Source: Acidimicrobiaceae bacterium
GTDB taxonomy: Bacteria; Actinomycetota; Acidimicrobiia; Acidimicrobiales; RAAP-2
Direction of reading: 5' to 3'
Length of the DNA: 64,000 nt
Assembly: GCA_003133325.1 (NCBI GenBank)
Contig: PKXA01000102.1
Coordinates: forward strand, 1-64,000
Shown in pieces: positions 52,758 to 61,580 of the stretch; within the stretch, counting starts at the first letter, position 1, and each line of letters starts with the position of its first letter. Position numbers and translations under genes: made by a program. The notes beneath the pieces were generated by a model that saw nothing but the letters and a program-made list of their open reading frames with translations, did not search any database and was not told where the DNA came from.

Positions 52758-53954
52758 CTACAGCTTGTCGACGATGGCCGAGGCGAACTCCGAGCACTTC
52801 ACCTCGGTGGCACCCTCCATCAACCTGGCGAAGTCATAGGTGACGACCTTGTCGGCGATGGTCGCCTCGAGGGCGCTCACGATGTCAGCGGCAGCATCTG
52901 CCCACCCGAGGTGCTCGAACATCATCACGCCGGACAACAACAGTGATCCGGGGTTGACCTTGTCCTGACCGGCGTACTTCGGAGCCGTGCCGTGGGTGGC
53001 CTCGAAGATGCCGTGACCACTCACATAGTTGATGTTCCCGCCCGGGGCGATACCGATCCCACCCACCTGGGCGGCCAGTGCGTCGGAGAGGTAGTCCCCG
53101 TTGAGGTTGGTCGTGGCAATGACGTCGAAATCAGTCGGACGGGTGAGCACCTGCTGCAGGGTGATGTCAGCGATGGCGTCCTTCACCAACAGCTTGTCGC
53201 CCGGCTTCCCGCCGCACTCGTCCCAACCCACGGCGACGTCGGCGAACTCCTCCCTGACCAGGTCATATCCCCAGTTCCGGAAGGCACCTTCGGTGAACTT
53301 CTGGATGTTCCCCTTGTGCACCATGGTCACGCTGGGACGGCCGTGCTCGAGGGCGTACTTGATGGAGGCCCGGATCAGGCGCTTGGAGCCGAACTCGGAG
53401 ATCGGCTTGATGCCGATACCCGAACCTTCCCGAATCTCCCATCCCATCTCGGCCCGGAGGAATTCCGACAGTTTGGCCGCCTCCGGAGTGAACGCCTCGA
53501 CCTCGAGACCCGCGTAGATGTCCTCCGTGTTCTCGCGAAAGATCACCATGTCGACCAGTTCGGGGTGGAGCACCGGCGACGGGACTCCGGTGAACCAACG
53601 CACCGGGCGGAGGCAGACGTAGAGGTCGAGGATCTGGCGCAGGGCCACGTTCAGCGACCGCATGCCGCCACCGATCGGCGTGGTCAACGGGCCCTTGATG
53701 CCGATCAGATGGGTGCGGAATGTCTCGACCGTCTCGTCGGGCAGCCAACTCCCCGTCTCGTCGAACGCCTTCTGCCCGGCCAGGACTTCCTTCCACACCA
53801 CCTTGTTGCCGCGCTTGGCCGCGGCGGCATCGAGCACCGATTTGGCCGCCGGCCAGATGTCCACCCCGATGCCGTCACCTTCGATGAAAGGAATGACGGG
53901 CTCTTCGGGTACGTGTAGTGCGCCATCGGCGCCAAAGGAGACAAGTTCAGCCAT
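52758..53954 (-). CDS. icd: Isocitrate dehydrogenase (NADP, homodimeric)
   Basis: 398 aa, of the E. coli type and not the monomeric type common in other actinobacteria. PFIEGDGIG is at the N-terminus, [18 protein letters not shown] contains the Ser that is phosphorylated in E. coli, and [10 protein letters not shown] binds isocitrate. [16 protein letters not shown] gives the Lys-Tyr pair of NADP-specific enzymes. TAGGCT 6 nt before the ATG implies a leaderless mRNA. No AceK kinase gene is in the window. Confidence 0.95.
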   Translation of the reverse strand: MAELVSFGADGALHVPEEPVIPFIEGDGIGVDIWPAAKSVLDAAAAKRGNKVVWKEVLAGQKAFDETGSWLPDETVETFRTHLIGIKGPLTTPIGGGMRSLNVALRQILDLYVCLRPVRWFTGVPSPVLHPELVDMVIFRENTEDIYAGLEVEAFTPEAAKLSEFLRAEMGWEIREGSGIGIKPISEFGSKRLIRASIKYALEHGRPSVTMVHKGNIQKFTEGAFRNWGYDLVREEFADVAVGWDECGGKPGDKLLVKDAIADITLQQVLTRPTDFDVIATTNLNGDYLSDALAAQVGGIGIAPGGNINYVSGHGIFEATHGTAPKYAGQDKVNPGSLLLSGVMMFEHLGWADAAADIVSALEATIADKVVTYDFARLMEGATEVKCSEFASAIVDKL

Positions 53955-53960
53955 GGAGGG

Positions 53961-53966
53961 AGCCTA
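53961..53966 (-). promoter_or_regulatory. -10 box TAGGCT of icd
   Basis: On the minus strand the box ends 6 nt before ATG 53954. The sequence between contains GGGAGG in the plus orientation only, so there is no Shine-Dalgarno. Confidence 0.5.
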
Positions 53967-54040
53967 TCGGTTGATCATTGAGCGCTCGCCGCCCGAACAG
54001 CCCGGGGCCGCGTTGAACTCGCCGACCTGCGAACAGCCAT

Positions 54041-54910
54041 TCAGCCTTCGGCGGCGCCCAGGCCCAGTGCACCGTAGATCTCACGGGTCGCGCTCGACCG
54101 GTTGAGCGTATAGAAGTGAAGCCCAGGCACCCCGGCATCGAGCAGTTTCCGGCACAGTTCGGTGGCAATCACCACCCCTTCGCGGCGCACGGCATCGGCA
54201 CCACCGGCTCCGTCGGCATTCTCCAGGCGCTCGACCATCCAGGCGGGCACGGCCGCGCCCATGGTGGCCATGCGGGGAACCGACTTGAGGTTGGTCACCG
54301 GCATGATTCCCGGGAGCACAGGCGTCTCCACGCCACGGGCGGCAAGGTCGGCCACCAGTCCGAGGTACTCCTCGGCCTCGAAGAAGAATTGGGTCACGCC
54401 GAAGTCGGCCATACGCAGTTTCTCGGCCAGTCGATCGCGGTCGAACGCCATATCCGGTGACAACGGATGACCGGCAGGCTGGGCGGCCACCCCGATGGAG
54501 AAACCACCGATGGCTCGGGCCAGTTCGACCAACTCGGAGGCGTGGGGAAGCTCTCCCACCCCCTCGCCTGGGTCGGCGGGCGGATCGCCGCCCAGCGCCA
54601 TCAGGTTCTCCACCCCCGCCTTTCGGTAGGCCACCAGAATCTCCGCCAGCTCCAACCGGGTGTGCGCCACACAGATGAGGTGGGCCATCGGCACCAGACT
54701 GGTGGTACGGAGCATCCCGGTCACCAGATCGTAGGTCCGCTGCCGCGACTCGGCGCCACCCCGGTAGGTGACCGACACGAAGGATGGGCCCAACTGCTCG
54801 AGATCGCGCAGCGTCTTGACCAGGGTGGCCTGCTCGGCGTCGTTCTTGGGGGGAAAGAACTCGAACGAGTAGGTGGGCCCTTTGGACAACAGGTCGGCGA
54901 TCCGCGTCAT
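54041..54910 (-). CDS. metF: Methylenetetrahydrofolate reductase
   Basis: 289 aa FAD enzyme reducing 5,10-methylene-THF to 5-methyl-THF for methionine synthesis. TYSFEFFPPKND carries the catalytic Glu. SVTYRGGAESRQRT, the segment ALGGDPPADPGEG, and TQFFFEAEEY are family marks, and GLHFYTLNRS closes the TIM barrel. TAGGAT (54925-54920) lies 9 nt before the ATG, giving a very short or absent leader. No B12 or SAM riboswitch can fit in the 78-bp upstream gap. Confidence 0.95.
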   Translation of the reverse strand: MTRIADLLSKGPTYSFEFFPPKNDAEQATLVKTLRDLEQLGPSFVSVTYRGGAESRQRTYDLVTGMLRTTSLVPMAHLICVAHTRLELAEILVAYRKAGVENLMALGGDPPADPGEGVGELPHASELVELARAIGGFSIGVAAQPAGHPLSPDMAFDRDRLAEKLRMADFGVTQFFFEAEEYLGLVADLAARGVETPVLPGIMPVTNLKSVPRMATMGAAVPAWMVERLENADGAGGADAVRREGVVIATELCRKLLDAGVPGLHFYTLNRSSATREIYGALGLGAAEG

Positions 54911-54988
54911 AACCCCGGCATCCTACTGTGAGCGGTCGATCCGGATCCGGGAGTCGCCGCTCCAACGCCCACCGCTGGCCGCCCGACC

Positions 54989-55831
54989 TCAGCGGGGCAG
55001 GCGTCTCGATGATGGAGCCCCGAGATGGGAGGACAGACGCGCCAGCGCGGTATCGAGCTCGGAGAGTCGCGAGCGACGGGCCTCGTCGGCCTCGGCCAAC
55101 TGCATGCCCGACGGGGAAGCGGCTCCCTGACGGAGGAGACGGTCCGCCTCGATGGCGAAGGCCAGACCGCGCAATGATTCGGCCACCGCGTCGGTGGCGT
55201 TCTGGGCCTGTTCGTTGGGTGCATACCGGGTGGCATGTTCGAGAGCCCGTGCGGCTCTGTCGACCTGGATGTCCACCGATCCCCGAAGCTCGGGATTGTC
55301 GGAGGTGGCGTTGCCCGACAGCAGCGACTCGCGGGCCAGCCGGGCATCGACAATCGCCGGCAGGACTGTGCCGCGCCAGTCATTGGCCGCCTGTCGTCTT
55401 GTCCGACGTCGGAACAACACCGCCACCAGGATCACGGCCACCACCAACAAGATGGCGAGCACGATCAACGCCACCGCCGTTCCCGTCAACCCACCACTCT
55501 TCGTTGCCGCCGGTGCGGGGGTGGTGGTGGTCGTGGTGGTCGACGTCGACGTCGATGTGGTCGGGGGAATGGTGGTCGTCGTGGGTTGAGTGGTCGAGGT
55601 CGTGGTGGTCGACGTCGACGTGGTCGGGGGAACGGTGGTGGTCGTCACCGGGACCGTCGTGGTGGTGGTGGCCGCCCAGGCCGGGCCGGCTGCGGCGACG
55701 GCAAGAGCACCCACCACCAGTGCAGCTCCCGCTACCGCCCTTCCGACCCGAACCGACAGGCCCCGAACGTGCCGGACGACAGGTTGTCGACCCGGCACCG
55801 AACAGCACTGCCCCTGGCCAGTCCGTGCCAT
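54989..55831 (-). CDS. Secreted/membrane protein with Thr-Ser-rich stalk
   Basis: About 280 aa from ATG 55831, which has GAGGGG 7 nt upstream. A signal peptide ending GPAWA is followed by about 60 residues of Thr/Ser/Pro (TTTTT, TSTST), then a membrane helix (VALIVLAILLVVAVILVAVLF), a basic RRRTRR stop, and a helical cytoplasmic domain of about 115 residues. A Thr-rich outside stalk joined to a cytoplasmic helical bundle suggests a structural or sensing role; no family was recognised. The repetitive GTGGTGGTC-type DNA (about 55510-55680) makes length variation likely. Confidence 0.7.
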   Translation of the reverse strand: MARTGQGQCCSVPGRQPVVRHVRGLSVRVGRAVAGAALVVGALAVAAAGPAWAATTTTTVPVTTTTVPPTTSTSTTTTSTTQPTTTTIPPTTSTSTSTTTTTTTPAPAATKSGGLTGTAVALIVLAILLVVAVILVAVLFRRRTRRQAANDWRGTVLPAIVDARLARESLLSGNATSDNPELRGSVDIQVDRAARALEHATRYAPNEQAQNATDAVAESLRGLAFAIEADRLLRQGAASPSGMQLAEADEARRSRLSELDTALARLSSHLGAPSSRRLPR

Positions 55832-55990
55832 GGCCGAACCCCTCAAGCGGCCGGCGGCGACGTCGTTGCGATCAGGTTCCTGACCATGCCGTGCACCTCC
55901 GCTCGCTCTGTCGCCCCGCATGGGCGGCATCACCCTAACCTGGGGCGGCGCCCGCATGCCGGTATGACAGCCGGATACGCCCGAAATGCC

Positions 55991-56365
55991 TCAGGTGTCG
56001 GCGCGGCCGTAATCATCTTCGAGGCGGACGATGTCGTCCTCACCGAAGTACTCGCCGTGTTGGACCTCCACAAATACGACGTCGGCATCTGTCGGATTCT
56101 CGATCCGATGATTGGTCCCGACCGGGATGTCCACTGAGTCACCCGCGGTGAGCTCGGTCTGGGTCCCGTCCAGGGTGACCAGGGCGGTGCCGGCCACGAT
56201 GAACCAGTGCTCTGACCGCCGGGTGTGCCGCTGATAGCTCAGCCGCTTTCCCGGCAGCACCACTATCCGCTTGACCTTGTGGGAACCATCGTCATCGAGG
56301 ACCGTATAGCTTCCCCACGGCCGGTGGTCCGTCTCCGGAGCACCGGGTTGGCCCGACAGGCTCAC
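55991..56365 (-). CDS. Cupin of the mannose-6-phosphate isomerase type II family
   Basis: 124 aa single cupin: HRPWGSYTVLDDDGSHKVKR, then PGKRLSYQRHTRRSEHWFIV (metal-binding His-Glu-His pattern), and IPVGTNHRIENP. It matches the isomerase half of bifunctional ManC/mannose-1-phosphate guanylyltransferases, but alone. The GTG at 56365 overlaps the folD stop as GTGA, so it is translationally coupled. The longer frame to 56452 overlaps folD and is unlikely. Why it is in a purine/folate operon is unclear; sugar-phosphate isomerase activity is inferred only. Confidence 0.78.
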   Translation of the reverse strand: MSLSGQPGAPETDHRPWGSYTVLDDDGSHKVKRIVVLPGKRLSYQRHTRRSEHWFIVAGTALVTLDGTQTELTAGDSVDIPVGTNHRIENPTDADVVFVEVQHGEYFGEDDIVRLEDDYGRADT

Positions 56366-57216
56366 GACGCCCGCTCCGCGGCTCTCACCGTGTTGCGCAA
56401 CAACATGGCCCGGGTCATCGGGCCCACCCCGCCGATGCGGGGTGTGATCCACCCCGCCACCTCGGCTACCGACTCATCGACATCGGACAACAGCTTCTTC
56501 CCTTCCCACGAGGTACCGGCACCGACCACCGCAGCGCCGGGTTTGATCATCGCCGGCGTCACCAGGCCGGCGCGACCGGCCGCGGCCACCACCACGTCAC
56601 CTTGGCGCACCAGAGGTGCGATATCCCTGACGCCGGTATGGACCACCGTGACCGCGGCATTGCACCCCGGTCGCTTGCTGGCCAACAAAAGTGCCAGGGG
56701 ACGCCCGATGGTCAGCCCCCGCCCGATCACCACCACATGCATGCCCTCGACCGGGACGTCGTTGGCGTGAAGGAGTTCAACGATCCCGGCCGGGGTACAG
56801 GGCAGAGGACCGTTGGCTCCCATCACCAGGCGTCCCAGGTTCACCGGGTGCAACCCGTCAACGTCCTTCTCCGGGTCCACCGCCAGCAGTACCTGCTCCT
56901 CGTCGAGCCCGGCCGGCAACGGAAGCTGCACCAGATAGGCGTGGACCTGGGGATCGGCATTGAACCGGTCCACGGCGGCGACAAGCTCGGCCTGGGAGAC
57001 ATCGGCGGGCAGGTGCTGGTGGGCCGAGTGAATCCCGACTTCGGCGCAGTCGGCGTGCTTCATGGCCACGTACCGAGAGCTCGGGCCATCGTCCCCCACC
57101 AAAATGGTCCCCAACCCTACGGTCACTCCGGCGCTGGCCAGGCGGGCGACACGATCGGCGACTTCGGCCCGGATCCGGGCGGCCAGGAGTTCCCCATCGA
57201 GCAGTGTGGCGGTCAT
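56362..57216 (-). CDS. folD: Methylenetetrahydrofolate dehydrogenase/cyclohydrolase
   Basis: 284 aa bifunctional enzyme interconverting 5,10-methylene-THF and 10-formyl-THF. The catalytic Lys is in SSRYVAMKHADCAE, and VQLPLPAGLDEEQVL, DVDGLHPVNLGRL and PCTPAGIVELL line the folate site. IGRGLTIGRPLALLL is the NADP loop. It makes the 10-formyl-THF that PurN and PurH consume, which explains the operon. ATG 57216 has GGAGA 5 nt upstream; the frame to 57642 runs into purH. Confidence 0.95.
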   Translation of the reverse strand: MTATLLDGELLAARIRAEVADRVARLASAGVTVGLGTILVGDDGPSSRYVAMKHADCAEVGIHSAHQHLPADVSQAELVAAVDRFNADPQVHAYLVQLPLPAGLDEEQVLLAVDPEKDVDGLHPVNLGRLVMGANGPLPCTPAGIVELLHANDVPVEGMHVVVIGRGLTIGRPLALLLASKRPGCNAAVTVVHTGVRDIAPLVRQGDVVVAAAGRAGLVTPAMIKPGAAVVGAGTSWEGKKLLSDVDESVAEVAGWITPRIGGVGPMTRAMLLRNTVRAAERAS

Positions 57217-57226
57217 CGACGTCTCC

Positions 57227-58747
57227 TCAGTGCCGGAAGTGGCGTTCGCCACCGGCCATGACCATCGCGATACCGGCCACTTCGGCCGCCGCGATGACCT
57301 CTCCGTCACGAATGGAGCCTCCCGGCTGCACCACTGCCGACACGCCCGCTTTGGCCAGCACCTCGAGGCCGTCGGGGAAGGGGAAGAAGGCATCACTGGC
57401 CGCCGCCCCACCCTGGGCTCGTGAGCCCGCCTTGGATGAGGCGATTTCTGCTGCCACCACCCGCGAGGACTGACCGGCCCCGACCCCGACCGCCTGTCCG
57501 TTGTTGACAATGGCGATGGCATTGGAGATGGTCCGGGCGCATATCTTCCAGGCCAGGGCCAGATCACGCCACTGGGAGTCGGTGGGCTGCACCTTGGTGG
57601 CCACCTCCCAGGTCGAAGGATCGAGGAGAAACCGGTCGGCATCCTGGACGAGCACGCTCGATCCCATCCCCCGGTACTGGCGCACGATGGGCTCGGGGGA
57701 AGGGGCGGAGAGCAGGCGGGTGGCCTTCCTCTTCGATGACAGCAGGTCCAGCGCCTCGTCGTCGTAGGACGGGGCGATGATCACGTCGGCCTGAGGGCCG
57801 CTCCCGATCGCCTCGGCCACGGCCACGGTGACCCGGCCCCCGATGGCCACAACTCCGCCGAACGCCGAGAGAGGATCGCCTTCGAGGGCACGCTGATAGG
57901 CGGTGACCAGGTCGTCGGCGACTGAGGCGCCGCAAGCATTGGCGTGCTTGATGATGGCGACCGCCACCTCGGAGGCACCATCGGCGGGTAGTTCGTGGAC
58001 GAGGCGCCATGCCGCGTCGGCGTCGAACAGATTGAGGTAGGAGAGCTCTTTCCCACCATGTTGCACGACGTCGTCCCACCACGAGTGCTCGCCGGCGATC
58101 CGGTAGCGGGCCCCTTGCTGGTGGGGATTCTCCCCGTAGCGGAGTGAGCCGGCCCGCTCCAGGGTCAGGTGGATGGTGGGAGGCAACATGGCGGTGTCGG
58201 CCTCCCGGTCGAACCAACCCACGATGGCACCGTCGTAGGCGGCGGTGTGAGCGAAGGCGTCACGGGCCAGCCGGCGCCGGGTCGGGTCGGACAGGTACCC
58301 GTGCTCTCTGAGCTCGGCCAGGACGACGTCATAGTCGGCGGGGTCGACCACAACTCCAACGTGGGAGTGGTTTTTGGCCGCCGCCCTCACCATGGTGGGT
58401 CCACCCACGTCGATCAACTCGATGGATGGATCCGAACTGAAGGGATACAGGTTGCACACCACCAGATCGATGAGGCCAATGCCCTGGCTCTCGATGTCGG
58501 CCAGATGTCCGGGCACGGATCTGTCGGCCAAGATGCCACCGTGGATGACCGGATGGAGGGTCTTGACCCGCCCGCCGAGCATCTCGGGCGCGCCCGTCAA
58601 CTCGGCCACTTCGACGTGGCCGATGCCGGCGGAGGCGAGCGCCGAGGAGGTTCCCCCACTTGAGATCAGCTCCCATCCGAGATCGGAGAGACCGCGAGCC
58701 AGTTCCTCCAGACCTGTCTTGTCGTATACGGAAAGCAACGCCTTCAT
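57227..58747 (-). CDS. purH: Bifunctional AICAR formyltransferase/IMP cyclohydrolase
   Basis: 506 aa, the last two steps of IMP synthesis. The N-terminal cyclohydrolase (1-200) shows LLSVYDKTGLEELARGL, SSGGTSSAL and VKTLHPVIHGGILAD. The C-terminal transformylase has LRYGENPHQQGA, the catalytic Lys-His in IIKHANACGAS, DPLSAFGG and the terminal GGERHFRH. It overlaps purN by 4 bp and is followed by folD after 10 bp. Confidence 0.97.
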   Translation of the reverse strand: MKALLSVYDKTGLEELARGLSDLGWELISSGGTSSALASAGIGHVEVAELTGAPEMLGGRVKTLHPVIHGGILADRSVPGHLADIESQGIGLIDLVVCNLYPFSSDPSIELIDVGGPTMVRAAAKNHSHVGVVVDPADYDVVLAELREHGYLSDPTRRRLARDAFAHTAAYDGAIVGWFDREADTAMLPPTIHLTLERAGSLRYGENPHQQGARYRIAGEHSWWDDVVQHGGKELSYLNLFDADAAWRLVHELPADGASEVAVAIIKHANACGASVADDLVTAYQRALEGDPLSAFGGVVAIGGRVTVAVAEAIGSGPQADVIIAPSYDDEALDLLSSKRKATRLLSAPSPEPIVRQYRGMGSSVLVQDADRFLLDPSTWEVATKVQPTDSQWRDLALAWKICARTISNAIAIVNNGQAVGVGAGQSSRVVAAEIASSKAGSRAQGGAAASDAFFPFPDGLEVLAKAGVSAVVQPGGSIRDGEVIAAAEVAGIAMVMAGGERHFRH

Positions 58748-59391
58748 TCCTTGACCTCCAGTGGTGATCCTCGCTCATCTCCGACCGGGACCGCCAACTT
58801 GTCGATGAAGGTGCGGATGGTCGCCGGGTAGAGCGCCCGCTCCACCACCTTGATGCGTTCGTGCAGCGTCACCACCGTATCGTCCGGGTGTACCGGGACC
58901 GCCTGTTGGGCGAGGATGGGACCGGCATCCATGGCCAGGGTGGCCACGTGCACGGTGGTGCCGGTTTCCGTCACTCCAGCGGCCAGGGCGTCCTCCACCG
59001 CGTGCCAACCCGGGAAGGCCGGCAGCAGCGCCGGGTGGGTATTGAGGATACGGCCGGGGAAGGCGGAATGGATCGGCTCATCGAGCACCGTCCCGAATCC
59101 GGCCATTACCACCACGTCGATATGGTGCCGGAGTAGAACGGCGACGACCGCCCGGGTGTAACCCAGTCGGTCAAACCCGGGACCGAACCCCCCATAGGCG
59201 GCCCGGTCAACCAGGGACGAGGCCAGTCCTGCCTCCTCGGCGATCCCGAGGGCACGACACGGCCGGTCGGCCACCACCAGGGAGACCGGAAGCCCGGCGG
59301 TGACGATGGCTTCGAGAATGGTGCCGCTGCCCGATACCAATACCCCGATCCGTACCGGAAAGGGACGACCGGGAGAGGAAGGGGCGACCAC
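58744..59391 (-). CDS. purN: Phosphoribosylglycinamide formyltransferase
   Basis: 215 aa. Transfers formyl from 10-formyl-THF to GAR in purine synthesis. IGVLVSGSGTILEAI is the nucleotide loop. VVMAGFGTVLDEP, LNTHPALLPAFPG (catalytic Asn and His) and the Asp of HVATLAMDAGPIL are present. GTG 59391 has TAGCCT 6 nt upstream, a leaderless start that leads the purN-purH-folD-cupin operon. Confidence 0.94.
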   Translation of the reverse strand: MVAPSSPGRPFPVRIGVLVSGSGTILEAIVTAGLPVSLVVADRPCRALGIAEEAGLASSLVDRAAYGGFGPGFDRLGYTRAVVAVLLRHHIDVVVMAGFGTVLDEPIHSAFPGRILNTHPALLPAFPGWHAVEDALAAGVTETGTTVHVATLAMDAGPILAQQAVPVHPDDTVVTLHERIKVVERALYPATIRTFIDKLAVPVGDERGSPLEVKE

Positions 59392-59397
59392 GGCCGC

Positions 59398-59403
59398 AGG
59401 CTA
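59398..59403 (-). promoter_or_regulatory. -10 box TAGCCT of the purN operon
   Basis: On the minus strand the box ends 6 nt before GTG 59391. No Shine-Dalgarno is present. Confidence 0.5.
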
Positions 59404-59466
59404 CCAGCGGGAAATTGCCCAACTTGCCCACCCTGCCCACCGGAGTGGCCATATCCGAGGAGGGTG

Positions 59467-60396
59467 TCACCCTCCGGCGGAAGGTGCTCCCACTGCCGCC
59501 GGCTCGCGGCGGGGGGTGTTGCCCTCGGCCATCTCGTCCATCCCGATCGGACCGACCAGGTCGGCGTTCAGAAATTGATGAATGACCGGGTCGTGCGATT
59601 CGAACATCTCGTCCTTGGGGGCGAACCGCACAAGTCGAGATTGGTAGAGCATGCCCAGGTGATCAGCGGTTCGCATGACAGAGGAGATGTTGTGGGTGAT
59701 GATGAAGATGGTGGCCCCGGTCTCGCGTTGCACGTCGAGCACCAGTTCGTCGAGGAAGGCCACCCGGACCGGGTCGAGACCGGAGTCGGGCTCGTCGAAG
59801 AGGACGATCTCGGGATCGAGGACCAGCGCACGCGCCAATCCGGCCCGCTTCTTCATACCGCCGGACACCTCGCCCGGAAGCTTCCGTAGGTGGTCCATGA
59901 GCCCGACCAGTTCGGCGTTTTGGTGCACGATCTTGCGGATGTCCCCTTCGTTCTTCTTGGTGTGCTCACGAAGGGGGAAGGCGATGTTCTCGTAGAGGTT
60001 CATCGAGCCGAAGAGAGCCCCGTCCTGAAAGAGCACACCGAACTTGCGCCTGATCCGGAACAGATCCTTCTGATTGAGAGCACTCATGAGCTCCCCGTCG
60101 ATGTAGACCCCGCCGTTATCGGGCTTCAGCAGTCCGATGATGACCTTGAGCAACACCGATTTTCCGGTTCCCGACGGCCCGAGCACCGCGGTGATGGCCC
60201 CACGGGGCACGTCGAAGGTTATGTCCCGCAGAACTGTGTGGGATCCGAACGATTTGGTCACGTTCTGGATGGAGATGACGGCGTCGACCGGGGGCGGTGA
60301 CAGCACCGAGTCCGCCTGCGGCTGGGCCGAAACCGCTGGGGTGTGAAGGTCCGGGACCGCCGATGGACCTCCATTCCGATCAGCCATGCCGTTCAT
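59467..60396 (-). CDS. mceG: MceG/MlaF-type ABC ATPase of lipid import
   Basis: 309 aa. Walker A GPSGTGKSVL is near residue 75, the Q-loop is FGVLFQDGALFGSMN, signature VSGGMKKRAGLARAL and Walker B IVLFDEPDSGLDPV are intact. The SGGMKKR form is diagnostic of MlaF/Mkl (MceG) proteins that power Mce/Mla lipid transport. ATG 60396 follows AGAAGG by 7 nt; the first 40 residues are unconserved. It is divergent from the yrbE-mce operon. In mycobacteria mceG is unlinked to the mce operons. Confidence 0.92.
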   Translation of the reverse strand: MNGMADRNGGPSAVPDLHTPAVSAQPQADSVLSPPPVDAVISIQNVTKSFGSHTVLRDITFDVPRGAITAVLGPSGTGKSVLLKVIIGLLKPDNGGVYIDGELMSALNQKDLFRIRRKFGVLFQDGALFGSMNLYENIAFPLREHTKKNEGDIRKIVHQNAELVGLMDHLRKLPGEVSGGMKKRAGLARALVLDPEIVLFDEPDSGLDPVRVAFLDELVLDVQRETGATIFIITHNISSVMRTADHLGMLYQSRLVRFAPKDEMFESHDPVIHQFLNADLVGPIGMDEMAEGNTPRREPAAVGAPSAGG

Positions 60397-60641
60397 ACTC
60401 GCACCTTCTGGTTCTCCTCGCACACCCGTGCGTGCAACTGGTTACCGTTACGTAACTGATCGGTGAAGGAAACTTGCGACACCGGAGTCGTAACGGGCAT
60501 CAAAGGTGCCATGATTACCGCAAGATCCGGCCATTCGGTAGGTTCCCTAAACAGGTAGTGCCGCAGCAAAGCGCCAGACGATAGTCTCAGCGGGGGTTGC
60601 CGGATGCAATTTCGTTCAGTAGCAGCGGCATCGGAGACTTT
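60397..60641. promoter_or_regulatory. Divergent promoter region of mceG and the yrbE-mce operon, with GTTACGTAAC palindrome
   Basis: 245 bp. A perfect 10-bp palindrome GTTACGTAAC is at 60447-60456, 51 bp before mceG. TAGTCT (60582-60587) is a possible -10 for the mce operon. The half-site GTTAC/GTAAC also occurs inside the inverted repeat upstream of the acyl-CoA dehydrogenase (2879-2902), so a shared lipid-responsive regulator is possible. Confidence 0.4.
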
Positions 60642-61580
60642 GTGACGGAACAAAATGGGCGCGATGGGGGCGTCACCGGCAACGCGGACGACACCGCCCA
60701 GGTGCGCGTGATCACCCAGGACGGCCCGGCTACCCAAAAGGTCCCCCGGGTCCCCCGGCTCCCGCCCGCTTCGGTCATGCCCCGCCACCGGGTGTCCCGG
60801 CCTCCCGTCTTCCCGAAGATCTCCTGGTTCCTCGGAGAAGTCGGCGCCATGTTCGCCTCTGGCTTCGAAGCGATACGCCTTGGTTTTCGTCTGGGGGTCC
60901 CGGTCGGCGAGTTTCTCGATCAGTGTTGGTTTCTGGCCAAGGTCACCACGATTCCCCTGATTCTCATCTCGGTCCCGTTCGGTGCGGTCATCGCCCTTGA
61001 AGTTGGTTCCCTCCTCCAACAGATCGGGGCGCAGTCCCAGCTCGGAGCCATCATGGTGCTGGCAGTGGTCAGGGAGCAGGCTCCGGTCGCCACCGCTCTG
61101 CTCATCGCCGGAGCGGGTGGGTCCGCCATTTGCGCCGACATCGGCTCCCGGAAGATCCGGGACGAGATCTCCGCCATGGAGGTGATGGGGGTTCAGCCTT
61201 TGCAGCGTCTGGTCCTCCCCAGGCTGCTGGCCTGCATGCTGGTGGCCTTCCTCCTCGACAGCGTCGTGTCAGTGGCCGGCATCATCGGTGGCCTGTACTT
61301 CGGGACCCATTCCATTCACATCACCGCCAGTAGCTTCTTTGCCACCTTCGGTGAACTCAGCCAGTTGGCGGACCTGGCCATGGCCCTGTTCAAGGCGGCC
61401 ATCTTCGGGTTCATTGCCGCCATGGTGGCCTGTTACAAAGGCATGACCGCCAAGGGTGGACCCAAGGGCGTCGGGGACGCGGTGAACCAGGCGGTGGTGA
61501 TCACCTTCATGCTGTCGTTCTTCATCAACTTCGTGATGACGGTCGTCTACTTCAACTTCATCCCCCAGCGAGGCATTTAG
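60642..61580 (+). CDS. YrbE/MlaE-family permease A of the Mce system
   Basis: 312 aa with about five membrane helices. ILISVPFGAVIALEVGSLLQ, REQAPVATALLIAGAGGSAI and EEI-box-like IRDEISAMEVMGVQPLQRLV are the MlaE/YrbE marks; the last binds the ATPase. The N-terminal 55 residues are extra and poorly conserved. GTG 60642 has GGAG 5 nt upstream; TTG 60597 is possible. The next gene begins right after the stop. Confidence 0.9.
   Translation: MTEQNGRDGGVTGNADDTAQVRVITQDGPATQKVPRVPRLPPASVMPRHRVSRPPVFPKISWFLGEVGAMFASGFEAIRLGFRLGVPVGEFLDQCWFLAKVTTIPLILISVPFGAVIALEVGSLLQQIGAQSQLGAIMVLAVVREQAPVATALLIAGAGGSAICADIGSRKIRDEISAMEVMGVQPLQRLVLPRLLACMLVAFLLDSVVSVAGIIGGLYFGTHSIHITASSFFATFGELSQLADLAMALFKAAIFGFIAAMVACYKGMTAKGGPKGVGDAVNQAVVITFMLSFFINFVMTVVYFNFIPQRGI

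Noticed and set aside
54911-54988. Riboswitch upstream of metF
   Set aside because: Only 78 bp lie between the genes and a -10 box sits 9 nt before the ATG, leaving no leader to fold.
55510-55680. GTGGTGGTC-rich stretch as a regulatory repeat
   Set aside because: It encodes the Thr-rich stalk of the membrane protein on the minus strand.
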